Below the pieces are notes generated by a model. The model had not been told where the DNA came from, searched no databases, and saw only the letters and a list, made by a program, of their open reading frames with translations. The translations under genes and the position numbers were made by a program. This document shows positions 22,513 through 33,200 of a DNA stretch of 64,000 bases, one piece after another. The stretch is from Prochilodus magdalenae (taxonomy: Eukaryota > Chordata > Actinopteri > Characiformes > Prochilodontidae): the NCBI GenBank assembly GCA_024036415.1, contig JAMWET010007171.1, positions 1 to 64,000 of the forward strand, read 5' to 3'. Each line of letters begins with the position of its first letter. Positions within the stretch are counted from its first letter, which is position 1.

Positions 22513-24011
22513 ATCTACAGTTAATACACTGTAACTAGGTTTGAGGACACAGGGACTTAGCCCACAGTCATTTTTATCCACTTATCTCCATTTACCAGGG
22601 AAAGGGTAGAAACAGTGCCAGTGTGATAATGTGGTAGTCTACATAGGAACATAACCCTCACAGGCCCTCTTATTGTCTGCTTATCAACAAGAAATATTAC
22701 TGCTTCTAATACTAATACTGCTTCAGAGAAATACACACACCTCTTTCCCCTCTAGCCTGTTTAAATACTCCTCTCTCACGCAGCCCATAACAAAGTACCG
22801 TCATTCTGTTGTGTACTGAGCGTTATCTCCCTGTTACCCATCTTGTTTGCTGATCTGGTTTTTGACTTTTACTCTTTTATCTTTGCTCTTTTGGTACCTT
22901 TGCTGATCTGACTGTTTGCTTGGTTTTGACTTCCTGTTTACTGACCTTGTTTCCGCTTTTCCCTTATGCTGTGTCTGCTTTACTCTTGTTGCTACTGTAT
23001 CTGATTACAAATCTGTTAAATAAACCTAACCTTGATTTTAGCACAGCACTCATCACAATCTGTTTGTCCATCAACACAAGTCTTGGTCATTCGATTACTT
23101 TATCATTAATGGAGAGGATGTCGAACTGGTGGACAGTTGTTGCCTATTTGGATCACTTATAATCAACAGAGGAGCCTGAAGTGGAACAATGAGCTTGAAA
23201 AGGCTCTTAAATTGTCCATGCTGTGGTTTCCTCTGTGTTTTTAATGGATGTGACTGCTTGACAATAAACAAGTTGTAAACACATGTAATACTATGTTGTT
23301 AAGCATTTGGACAAACTGCATCATTAAACACAAAGTAATCATTTATGTGATATACAGCTGTAGCCACAATTTAGTGATTCTGATCAATTGCTGCCACTGT
23401 AAGAATAGAAGGTCTGACCTTAGTTTTTCCAGTTTACAGTGTGGATTCTGCAGTCCAGCAGACAACAGCTTCACCCCAGGATTCAGTTCATTGTAACTCA
23501 GATCCAGCTCTTTCAGCCTTAATGTATTTGAGCTGAGTAGTGAGGCAAGAACACCACAACTTTTCCCAGTCAGATTGCAGCTATTTAGGCTAGAAGAGAA
23601 AAATGTACATAGTGAAATAGTGAAATTTATTAAATTATATTTGCTGTTTTTGTTTGTAAATGAACACTTAATGCGCTTAAATGAATTAATTTAGAAGTTA
23701 TTCAGGGTAGACGCTGTATGAAATAGAAACATTTAGGTCACCAGAAAGATTTAAATCTTCCCTTTTTCCTGCAAAGTTTCACACCTATTACAAACACGTT
23801 TAATACTACAAGACCGCATGATAAGAGATTATTTTACCTTAGCATCTCTAGCTTACAATGTGGGCTCAACAGCCCCTCAGAGAGCAGCCTCACTCCTGAA
23901 TCCTGCAGTTCATTGTTAGTAAGATTCAGTTCTCTTAAATGTGAGGACCTTGAGCTGAGAGCTGAGGCTAGCACTGGACAGCTTTTCTCAGTAAGATTAC
24001 AATTGCAAAGC
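21170..24011 (-). CDS. Four LRR exons of gene 2
   Basis: The exons are 23838-24011 (174 nt), 23419-23589 (171 nt), 22287-22460 (174 nt) and 21170-21343 (174 nt). Each codes one RI-type repeat pair in phase 2, for example [20 protein letters not shown] in the first. The second exon is one codon short, reading [11 protein letters not shown] where the others have x-x-x-D-S/K-G-V. In the last one the usual P-H-C-K-L-E is P-Q-Y-K-L-E. The donor of the second is GTCAGA, weaker than the others. Confidence 0.85.
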
Positions 24012-27000
24012 CTGTAATAGAAAATTGACAATTAAAAAATAATTAGCTGTGGGTTTGTTAGCATTACAAATTTACCAATATGTGTTGCTCTTGGCCCCAA
24101 CACAAAATATGTGTTACTGGCATCAAATTTAAAATGTATATTTGCCAAAAGACATTTCCCAGTTTCAACAATTCATATGTTGTCTTTATATTATTTTAAA
24201 CCTAGGGTTTAAATTATTTGCACATTATTGTTTGGCACAGTATCACAGCTTTGTATGAAATAGGGTTGTATTTCTTACATTTGATCAACATTATTAATTT
24301 ATCTTCTTTGTAGCAAACTGAGAAATACTCACCTAGCTTTCCTACATACTTGGACCACAGGCAATAAGTTCTGGAGGCATTCATCTGATGCGTCGTATTT
24401 ATTCAGTTTAAACTCCTCGTGCTCATCTTCAGAGTTCAGCAACACAAACACTAGAGCTGACCACTGAACAGGAGACAGCTTGACTCCATGGAGGCAACTG
24501 TCATTATTACCACTGACATATGCTTGGACCTCCTGCACTAGAGAATGGTCATTCAGTTCATGCAGACAGTGGAAGAGATTGACTGATTTTTCTGGAGACA
24601 GATTCAACTTCAGTTTTTTCTTGATGTGCTTGACTGTGTCCTCTTTGTGAGAGCTGTTTCCTGCCTGTGTCAGTAGGCTCTGCAACAGAGTCTGATTGGA
24701 CTCAACAGAGAGACCCAGAAGGAAGCGAAGGAAAAGGTCCAAATGTCCATTCTTGCTCTCTAAGGCCTTGTCCACTGCACTCTTAAGAAACTCAGACAGT
24801 GTCACCTTATTTAAAAGGCCAGTCTGCTCAATGACTTGCAGTTCTTGAACATCTCTGCTGACGAAAGATGTGAGCACATACAAAGCTGCGAGAAACTCCT
24901 GAACAGTCAGGTGCACAAAGCTAAACACCTTCCCCAGGTGCAGCCCCAGGTCTTCTCTGAAGATTTGGGTGCACAATCCAGAGTACACTGACATTTCTCT
25001 GATATCAATACCACATGCCCTGAGATCCTCCTCATAGAAGATCAGGTTGCCTCTTTCCAGCTGTTGGAAAGCCAGCTTTCCCAGAGCCAGGACAAGAATT
25101 CTAATTTGGTTTGAAAAACTTTCGGCTTTACTATGGTACTTTATACTCCTTCGTTTGGTTTGGAAGCACAAGAAATGTGTGAACATTTGAGTCAGGGTTT
25201 TGGGGATTTCTCTACTTGTTGTTTGACACAAGATTCTCTGTAGAACAGTGGCTGCGATGCGACAGAAGACTGGAATGTGACACATGATGTGAAGACTTCT
25301 TGAGGACTTCAGGTGTGTGATGACTTTGTTGGCCATACTTTGATCACGGATCCTCTTCCTGAAGTACTCCTCTTTCTGAGGATCACTGAACCCTCGTACC
25401 TCTGTTACCTGGTCCACAAATTCAGAAGGGATCTGATCACATGCTGCTGGTCGAGAGGTTATCCAGAGAAGAGCGGACGGTAGCAGATTCCCCTTGATGA
25501 GGTTCGTCAGCAGGACATCCACAGAGGCTGACTGTGTTACATCAAATAAGATCTCGTTGTTCTGAAAATCCAAAGGAAGTCGACATTCATCCAGACCATC
25601 AAAGATGAACATGATTTTATAGCAGTCATTGAGATTCAGTGTAATATCACTCCTTTGAGTGAAAAAATGATGAAGAAGGTCCATCAGACTGAACTTGTTA
25701 TTCTTCATTAAATTCAGCTCCCTAAAAGGAAGTGGAAATATACAGTGGATATCTTGATTGGCTTTTCCTTCAGCCCAGTCCAGAACGAACTTCTGCACAG
25801 AGATGGTTTTACCAATTCCAGCAACTCCTTTAGTCATTACAGTTCTGACTGGTTTGTCTGGTCCGGTTAAGGGCTTAAAGATATCATTGCACTTGATGGA
25901 TGTCTCCTGTGTCACTGGTCTCCTGGATGCTGTCTCAATCTGTTTCACCTCATGTTCCTTACTGACCTCCCCACTCTCACCCTCTGTGATGTAGAGTTCT
26001 GTGTAGATCTCATTCAGAAGTGCTAAAGTTTCTTGTTTTGAGATCCCTTCATTAACTGTTTCAAATTTTTTCTTCAGTTTTAATTGAATTTTTTTGTACG
26101 TCTCAGGTGCTAGTTCTGGCAAACAGAAAAAGACAATACCAGTACGATGTGTTAATATGTATTTCTGAACAACTATACTGTATAATATACATATTTAAAC
26201 ACAGCCATGAAAACACTGCTACAGTGTCAAGCAAAGTGTTAAGCTAAAGTGTGGCACCCCTGGTCAAAATGTCTGTTGCTATGAGAGGTCAGGTTAGTAG
26301 AGGCTCAATGATCTCCAAAAGGTGCAATATTAAAAAGGGGCATTTGTATTATCACTTACAATTGTACAAAATCAGAGTAAACAAAGAAAGGAGCACCATG
26401 CAAATGTTTAGACATTCCAAGCCATTTGAGATCTTAGATAATGTTAAGTAAGGTCTCAGACACAAAGCAAGAGAAGGTGGTAAGAGGGTAGCAAAGTATT
26501 TTCAGGTAACCATTTCTCCAGTTCGTAATGGCATTAAGAAATTGAAGTTGAACTCTGGTGAAAACCAAGAAAACCTTCTAAGAGATCTGCTCATTGGATT
26601 GCTAGGAGGGCAATTCAAAAACGCTGTTTAACTGCAATGAGACCTTCAAAATGATTTAGCCGACTCTGAACTGGCAGAAGGTAGAATGGATTTATTTAAA
26701 TGAAACCTCTACGAGAGGATTGCTTCTACAGCAGGATAATGATACCAAGCACACCCCAGAACCCACAATAGACTACCTTATGATGCACAAGCCAAGTGTT
26801 TTGCCTTGTCATTGCTTATTTAAAAACAATGGACTGTCTATGGTCAAAGGGCCTATGATCAAAATGTAAATGAGGCAGAGGAGTGCTAGGGTGCTTACTG
26901 ATCAATAGCGTATTAGCAAGGTCTGTGTGGCTCATGTTCTTAAGGATGTGCAGTGTGATCTCCAGTGTCCCTTGTCTAACACAGCTTTGATCCTCCTTCT

Positions 27001-27194
27001 CCTCCTCTTCTTTCTTGCCACCTTCTGAGTACCCTGTACTCAGCAGCTTCTTGAATCTATTCAGTTCATTCTTCACCAAAGAGATGAACTTGTGTTCAAG
27101 TTCCTGTAATAAGACACAGTTGTGAGGTCCAGATTCAATAACAGGATTGTCATGAAGAAACTACATCTGTGTGTGTGTGTGAGTGTGTGTGTGT

Positions 27195-27239
<45 letters not shown>

Positions 27240-27433
27240 TGTGTGTGTGTGTCTCTGTGTGTGAGTGTGTGTGTGTGTGAGTGTGTGTGTGTGTATGTGT
27301 CTGTGTGTGTGTGTGTATGTGCGTGTGTGTGTGTGTGTGTCTCTGTGTGTGTCTGTGTGTGTGTGTCTCTGTGTGTGAGTGTGTGAGTGTGTGTGTGTGT
27401 GTGTGTGAGAGTGTGAGTGTGAGTGTGAGTGTG

Positions 27434-27491
<58 letters not shown>

Positions 27492-27779
27492 TGTGAGTGT
27501 GTGTTGTGCATTACTGTCACCGCCTCTGGGTTTCCCTGACCCTCCGATCTCCCAAACTCCATATCCTAGAATTCATTACCTGATGATGTCACTGTCACAT
27601 AGTGTGCCACCTCGCTTCGTCTGAGTATTAATTATCCCCACCTGCATTTCACCACTAGCATTTAACCCCACCAGACACACATACACTCTGCAAAGTGTTG
27701 CCAAGCCTAGTTTGCATCCATCATCCAGGAAACTGTTTATCTGGTTCTGACTTCTCTTTGGTTTTCTCTCTCACCCTCT

Positions 27780-27822
<43 letters not shown>

Positions 27823-30800
27823 CCTCTCCCTCTCTCTCTGTCCCTCTCTCGGTTCTTCCCTTTGAAAAAGTTGCTGGTTTGGTTTCCCCCTCCGGTATTG
27901 TATTCCCCTTTTGTTAACTGGTTTACGCTTTTGTCTTATTCCTTTGGATTTGTCTGCCTGTATCTCCTGCTCTCTGGTTCTCGCCCCCTGCGTACCTCTC
28001 TGTTTATTCTCTCTGCCTTGTCCCCTCGGTAATGTTGGCCTGGTCCATGCTGATGTGTTTTATTACCACTCTGTCTAATAAATCTCAATTGACTTTTAGA
28101 TTTGGGTGCGTCAATCTAAGTTTGTTAGTCCTGACAATTACCAAATGTAAACAAGTAAATGAAGCTCATTTGAGTGTGTACAGTGATCAATAATACCAAA
28201 TCTCTAGAACCAGACAGGTATTTCTGTTGTTTAGGTGTGGAATATGCATGCATGAAGTTGTATTCAAATACCTTGAATATTGACTCCAGGCATTTTCCAC
28301 ATGAAGCCTTTGATGCCTCATGTTGTCCACTGTGGGCAAAAATAAGTATAAGTACAAGATATAAGTACAAAAGTACAAAAATAAGCAATTTCCTCTTTAT
28401 AATGCATGCAATCGTGTAGAATTTCCAACAGTAAGCATTAATATTTAACAGTTAGGAGGCAATTAGAACCTAATATGGTAAACCTAACCTAGGGTAAATG
28501 TTTCATTTAGAAATCAAAGTAAAATATGGTTGGATTAATTCAATAGATGTTTTGTTGTAATTATATTTTTTATGCAAATCTTTCTTGTGGGCTTCTAGGT
28601 TTGAGGAGTGTGGAGTGTGAAGTGAGCTTTTAATAGAAAATTTATTTCTTGAATAATTGTGTTTTGTCCTTCTGTAATAATCCTTACCTCCCTTCAGTAT
28701 CACAAACTCCTTCTGTGAATTTTATAGGTCGAGTGACCTTGCACTCTCCATGGACGTACAGCTATGGTCCAATAAGCCAGATATCCTCTTCTGAATCTGA
28801 CTAAGATATGAACAGTGTATCAGAAAATATATTAGAATACAACTATATAATATAATATAATATAATATAATATAATATAATATAATATATAGGTTTCATA
28901 AGTATATTTTTGTTCTCTTGAACTTTATTGATCTCATTCTCAGACATCATCCTATCTCAAACTTACCTACAAGTTTCTCCCTCTTTGAAATCTATGAGGC
29001 CATCCACTGAATGGTCAGTCTTTATGGATAAACAGCTGGATGTAAAAACCACATTGAATTATCCACATCATATAACACAAGGGACATTGTAGTCTGAGAT
29101 ACACTTACACTTACACTTACCTTACACTCTTATTGATCTTGTTTGGAATGTTGGTAATACCTGGCCATAAGCATGTCATAGCAGATGTCATTTGCTGTAT
29201 TGGTTTGTCATATGTTCAGTAATATAACCATGTCATGTTAATGTTAACTGTCATGGCAGGTGCCATAATGTTAAATGTCATTACAGTGTATATAACAGGA
29301 TGGTTACTTAGTTAGATAGTCAACTTAGTTAGTAGCTATTACAAATACAATGGCATGCCATGGCAGTTAAGGTAAGGGTAATGATAACATGATGCTGTTA
29401 TATCACTGAAAAATAATTATGACAACGCATGATAATATATGACATCTGGTATGACATGTATATGGCAGTTAGCTAGGCTGGATAGCAATTAGATTCATCT
29501 GCAGTAATGTGCAACAATTACAAGCTGATAAACAAGCACAGGATTTGATTTAATGCTGCAACTTCCTATGTAACAATATTTATATTGTATATTTTATAAT
29601 AATTATATATTCCTTTTTTGCATTTCTGTCTAATTATGTTGACTGTTTTGAACAGATGCCAAGTTTAAGTCCAAAAACTAAACTGATGATTCAAAGCACA
29701 CTAACCTTGTTGCATGTCAGCTGGAATTCGTAAAAGCAAATCAACCAAACTCAAAAAAATACAGCATAATAAATAGATTTGATTTTTTTTTTTTCAATTT
29801 CTTGGGAGGTGGGCTTGGGCACACTACTGCGTCAGAGGAGCATTAGCATTGGTGTGTTTATTTAAAAGACTGTCTGCCTTTCTCTGTGCAAATTTCAAGC
29901 CATCCACTGTGGTTTACTGTGGTCTAGCGTGTCTCAACTGGCCATAACTCAGCTCTGTTAACCACAACAGCAAGGTGAAGAAATAAAACAGAGAAGAACT
30001 GAACTTAGCTTATCTGTCCTCTCTTTCACATATCACATGACATTTTTGTTATGGCGATTTGAAATCTTTGCAGTAAGCCTTGTAAGATATTGTAGTTTGA
30101 CTGTTTTCGGTAAATCACTGTGCTTTCCTGCCGCAGAACAGCCTTCCAATTCAGCCCCCGCTTTTTGGAGTGCAGGGTACATTTTACTATAGTGTCTTTT
30201 TCATAAAATCCAAAGATTCTGACATGGTTTGGTGTTTTCTGACCCTCACTACTTAATTTGACAGTTGCCTTGACTCTAATGATGCACCTCCCTCTATTCC
30301 TTAGCATGGTCTGTCACAGGCCCTTCAAGCCCTACACAAGCTATAACGCCTGTGAACTCCACTTCCCAGAACCCCTCGGGTTACCACGTGACCTCTCGCT
30401 CACAGCAAGCAGCCAATCACAGAGCAACCTCACCAGAGTACTGACTGTTTTCATCTGGCGCTAGCTCTTTATAAGCAGTTCAGTTTAGCTTCACCTCTGT
30501 TTGCTGTTTTTGTTTCACTTTGTCTCTTGTTTTGTCCTTCGTTTGTACTGTTTGCTGGTTCCTGACTTCCTGCCTGTTTTGATTTCATGTTTGTCTTTGC
30601 CCTCATCTAATAAAACTCTTATGCCTATGCCCGAATGTACTGATTTGCCCGACCCTGACATGGTCTTTAGTGTGGTGTTTTTTTTCATGCAACCAAAATA
30701 ACAAAACTATAACAGAATAAATATTTAGGACCTACCGATATTGTTGTAAGCGCTATACACATTACACTACATTATAAAACATAAAACAAACATACTGAGT

Positions 30801-30872
30801 GATCAGGTATGATTTTCAGAAATCTACACACCTCATCGGAGCTTCTGTGCCCTTCAGTGTAGGGAGACTCAT
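21170..30872 (-). CDS. NLRC3-like NACHT-LRR receptor, gene 2
   Basis: Predicted exons from 5' to 3' are 30832-30872 (tentative start), 28967-29035, 28688-28800 (frameshifted), 28272-28329, 26899-27103, 24333-26115, 23838-24011, 23419-23589, 22287-22460 and 21170-21343. The product has the same layout as gene 1: N-terminal modules, linker helix, FISNA, NACHT with intact GIGKT P-loop and FIFDGLDE Walker B, then four LRR exons. It is a predicted cytosolic immune sensor. The core from 28329 downward is intact. The frameshifted exon means either exon skipping, an alternative start, or a gene losing function. The introns carry two LTRs with target duplications. The 3' terminal exon is not found. 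Confidence 0.75.
22463..22510. repeat. (AG)n microsatellite abutting a 3' splice site
   Basis: About 24 AG units lie directly against the acceptor of the LRR exon at 22287-22460. On the minus strand this is a (CT)n tract that forms the whole polypyrimidine tract of that acceptor. Confidence 0.95.
22511..23418. other. Intron of gene 2 with possible LTR debris
   Basis: The pyrimidine-rich stretch at about 22740-23060 (ending with AAATAAACCT) resembles the body of the LTRs at 27515-28136 and 30312-30660 in style. I cannot find its ends or a target duplication. Nothing coding is seen. Confidence 0.3.
24333..26115 (-). CDS. FISNA-NACHT exon of gene 2
   Basis: This 1783-nt exon is fully open. From N to C: FISNA ([48 protein letters not shown]), Walker A ([16 protein letters not shown]), [10 protein letters not shown], Walker B ([17 protein letters not shown]), [27 protein letters not shown], then helical segments with [15 protein letters not shown] and a final [17 protein letters not shown]. 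These are the hallmarks of a working STAND ATPase of the fish NLR-C type. It aligns with the gene 1 exon almost end to end and serves as the reference showing the 9-bp loss there. Confidence 0.92.
26200..26800 (+). mobile_element. Degenerate Tc1-like element
   Basis: Broken pieces match a Tc1-like transposase: the block around 26500-26700 (reading close to [17 protein letters not shown] in one frame) and, near 26730, [19 protein letters not shown]. The order and spacing fit. Stops and frameshifts abound. It fills most of the intron between the FISNA-NACHT exon and the linker exon of gene 2, antisense to it. Confidence 0.5.
26899..27103 (-). CDS. Linker exon of gene 2
   Basis: This 205-nt exon opens after acceptor TTACAG with [20 protein letters not shown] and ends LANTLLI plus one base at donor GTAAGC. 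The following exon supplies AA to make the K of KLAPETYK. It includes a glutamate-lysine run ([13 protein letters not shown]). It is the equivalent of 11536-11737 in gene 1. Confidence 0.85.
27168..27505. repeat. (GT)n compound microsatellite
   Basis: About 340 bp of GT with GA and CT interruptions. Open frames on both strands (Cys-Val or His-Thr runs) are artefacts of the repeat. It lies immediately left of the solo LTR. Confidence 0.97.
27515..28136 (+). mobile_element. Solo LTR (622 bp) with 5-bp target duplication
   Basis: The element begins TGTCACCGCC and ends GTCCTGACA, giving TG...CA ends with a TGTCA/TGACA inverted terminal pair. It is flanked on both sides by ATTAC (27510-27514 and 28137-28141), a perfect 5-bp target-site duplication. 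A polyadenylation signal AATAAA (about 28078) lies near the right end, which sets the plus orientation. No internal retroelement sequence is present, so this is a recombination product (solo LTR), probably Ty3/gypsy-like. A (CT)n tract occurs inside at 27781-27840. Confidence 0.85.
28272..28329 (-). CDS. Short linker exon of gene 2
   Basis: This 58-nt exon follows acceptor GCCCACAG and reads [19 protein letters not shown], ending in phase 0 at donor GTATTT. The C-terminal SIFK is shared with the equivalent exon 12300-12348 of gene 1 (DSIFK). Confidence 0.7.
28688..28800 (-). pseudogene. Frameshifted N-terminal exon of gene 2
   Basis: With acceptor CTTAG above 28800 and donor GTAAGG below 28688 the exon is 113 nt, one less than a multiple of three. 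The entry frame reads [19 protein letters not shown] and then stops at TAA. The frame that leaves the exon reads [12 protein letters not shown], the expected family ending. A single lost base near the TAA explains both. Either the exon is skipped in transcripts or gene 2 is losing its N terminus. Confidence 0.6.
28843..28890. repeat. (TATAA)n microsatellite
   Basis: About nine copies of TATAA lie in an intron of gene 2. Confidence 0.95.
28967..29035 (-). CDS. N-terminal module exon of gene 2
   Basis: The stretch reads [20 protein letters not shown] and ends at donor GTAAGT in phase 2. Acceptor ATCCAG gives a 69-nt exon. This is shorter than the 117-123 nt of the gene 1 modules because the first half of the module is absent. 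It has the core S-x-K-x-D-x-S-V/M. Confidence 0.55.
29085..29470. repeat. Imperfect palindromic interspersed repeat
   Basis: Short motifs such as TGTCATGGCAGGTGCCATAA and TGACATGTATATGGCAG recur in both orientations around a TGTCAT/ATGACA core. This suggests a decayed palindromic MITE. Ends are not clear. Confidence 0.35.
30312..30660 (+). mobile_element. Short solo LTR (349 bp) with 5-bp target duplication
   Basis: It begins TGTCACAGGC and ends CCCTGACA. It is flanked by TGGTC on the left (30307-30311) and TGGTC on the right (30661-30665), a perfect 5-bp duplication. It has AATAAAAC near 30609 and a TATA-like TTTATAAGC near 30468. Ends and style match the LTR at 27515-28136 and the truncated one at 31662. 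No internal region is present. It lies between the tentative first exon and the next exon of gene 2. Confidence 0.8.
30832..30872 (-). CDS. Tentative first coding exon of gene 2
   Basis: ATG at 30872 opens [14 protein letters not shown] and reaches donor GTGTGT in phase 2, the phase all downstream modules need. Its length (41 nt) is close to the 50- and 53-nt first exons elsewhere in the cluster. The peptide has no clear match to the other two starts, so this is a positional prediction. Confidence 0.35.
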
Positions 30873-31661
30873 TTCAGCCGGCTAAAAAACAGGCTGTAAA
30901 CCAGAGAACAGAAACAGAAAAATCGTAAACATTAGACCTGATGCATAATAACACATATAATCTGTTTCAAGGAACAATTAGTAAGATGATGCAACCTTTG
31001 AATTCATACTCCAAATAAATAGGGGGCGACTTATTCTCAGAACATTGAGGTGTCCAGCTCCATCAAAAGGAACACTGCCAGTTTTACTACCTTAACCACA
31101 GCGCTACTTCTTCATCTTCTCATGTTGGACTAATTTGACTCAATACCACAGTGGCTCACTATCGCTTCCTGACTTAAGGTATAAATGGTATTATGGGTTG
31201 GGACTAGCTGGTTGCTAGCTAAAGTAGATATCTTTGCAACACAATACATGGAGGCCTTTCGCTCCATACTGTCATACTGTCAGATAAATGAAAAATAACC
31301 TCAGGATAAACTCCTTTAGCTCAAAGCTGAAAATAAAAGAACCTGAGTCTGAGTGTAATAAAACCTGAAACACGTGCCTGAATCTGCGTCAAATGAAATG
31401 AGCAACTAGAGGTACTTTGAAGGGCTATTTGAAGTAAAATAATGTCAATGTTATTTGTAAGATACACTATAAAATACTAGCAATAGTACAGGCATTGTGT
31501 CATACTGCTTATGAAGCAAGCATCCACAAGCGTCAGGAGGATGAGCAGCCTTCATTCTTGCTCTCCAAGATATCAGACAGAAGATCTGTTGTGTGGAAAT
31601 AAGCAAAATTTTAAAAAATATTCAAAAAAATCTATTAATTGTTGGGGAAAGACATTTTGCC

Positions 31662-31975
31662 TGTCACATCTTGTCTCATCTAGTCCCTGTTTGTCTCTAT
31701 TTTCTCTGGTTTTCTGTTTCTCTCGTCACTTCCATGTGCTTCTGTTTGTTTTGGCTATTGCTCCTCCTGTCTCACTTGTCCTTAGTTTGTAGCTCCGCCC
31801 CTTCCCAGATGTTTCTCGTTAGTCCTTGTTCAATTATACTCCCTGTTGTTCCATTTGTTCTGGCTTGGTGTTTTGTCTCCATGTCTGTTGTTTGTAACCC
31901 TGTTCCTAGTCATGTCCCAGTTTGCTAGTGTCTTTGGTTTCTTTGGCGAGTACCAAGTTCTTGGCTCTTACAACC
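31662..31975 (+). mobile_element. Truncated LTR
   Basis: The stretch begins TGTCACATCTTGTCTCATCT and continues with the T-rich, CTG/GTT-rich text typical of the two solo LTRs nearby. No TGACA end or matching target duplication is found, so the right part has been lost. Confidence 0.45.
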
Positions 31976-32699
31976 AGCTACCAGATTGTGCTCATAACCC
32001 CATCTCGTTCTAAATCGAAATCCCTATTCATTATATAAAGGCACAAAATTTTATAAAAATGTAACTTTTTTATTTATTTGAATTGTAGATCCAGATATAA
32101 TACAAGCACTGACATTCATCTGTATTTCTTTTGGAAAAGTTTAATAGTGGTCTGTGGATATAAAAAAGTGCTGGATTAACAGATTCACTTCACTTTAGCA
32201 CACTTTTAAGAGAAGTGAAACTTTGGCCATATGAAGAAGTGCATTTCTCCCACATCAAGCCTTACACTATTCCTACACTAGAAATCTCAGAGTAGCCTGT
32301 TTAATTCATATGAGTTTTTAGACTTGGGCTGTAACGAAATACTTGTAGCATAAAAAAGAATAATCAGATTACAAAACCACAAAAAGTGATTATCAACAGG
32401 ATCCCATTCACATGCCACCTCATCATCTTTTTACAGAATGTGTCATTTTAATAATAAATATGTAACATAAGTAATGCTGATTTAAATATTTTTTCATTTG
32501 GGTCAAAGTCTGGAAAGATCCTGCTAGGAGAGAATCCTGAGTCATCCTTCATTCAACCAATCTGTAAAAGTTTCAGGATTTTATTTTTGGTGGTCTTTTT
32601 GTTTCCATATAAGATATCTTTCTTCATTAGTTTTTAAATGATGGACATGATGTACATGTCTATAACCTATTATAATTTATAATTTAGATCAACTAGTTA

Positions 32700-33200
32700 G
32701 GATTCCTGCCAGATTGGGCATGGTATGTATAAAAAATAAGACAGATTAGATCCCAGGTGAACAGATTAGATGGTAGTAATGGTGGTTGTAACTTCAGGCT
32801 CCTGCAGATGGAGTTGCACGAGGATGATGGTGCTATAAATACCTGTGAGGTGTGAGTGATGGGATCCATAGATTGGGAAGAGGTGCTACAGTGCAGGAAT
32901 GTGGCCAAAGACCATAGTGTGAAGGAAATAGCTGAATCTGCAGGTGTATGGAAGCGTACGGTCATACGGGTCTACCAGCAGTGGATAAAATCCCAGTCTA
33001 CAGGGAATTCTCCTCTGGATTGGGCCAGGGAAGGCATCCACCAAATCTGGCCCCCAACTGAGTAATCCTTTGATGAAAGAATGTCTGAACATTGATTTGG
33101 CCTACATTCAGAAACTTGCCTAGTCCCTGCCCAATCCTGTCACAGGTGTTGTTGGTGCTGGTGGAGGTGTTACACATTGGTACATAGGTACGTTTCAGCC
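32700..33200 (+). mobile_element. DNA-transposon 5' fragment, copy 1
   Basis: One frame (from 32856) codes WEEVLQCRNVAKDHSVKEIA then ESAGVWKRTVIRVYQQWIKS, a helix-turn-helix DNA-binding segment like the N terminus of Tc1-type transposases. The rest of a transposase is missing. A closely related copy in inverted orientation lies at 37745-38180. Confidence 0.6.

Noticed and set aside
27161..27562. 133-aa His-Thr frame
   Set aside because: Translation of the (GT)n microsatellite.
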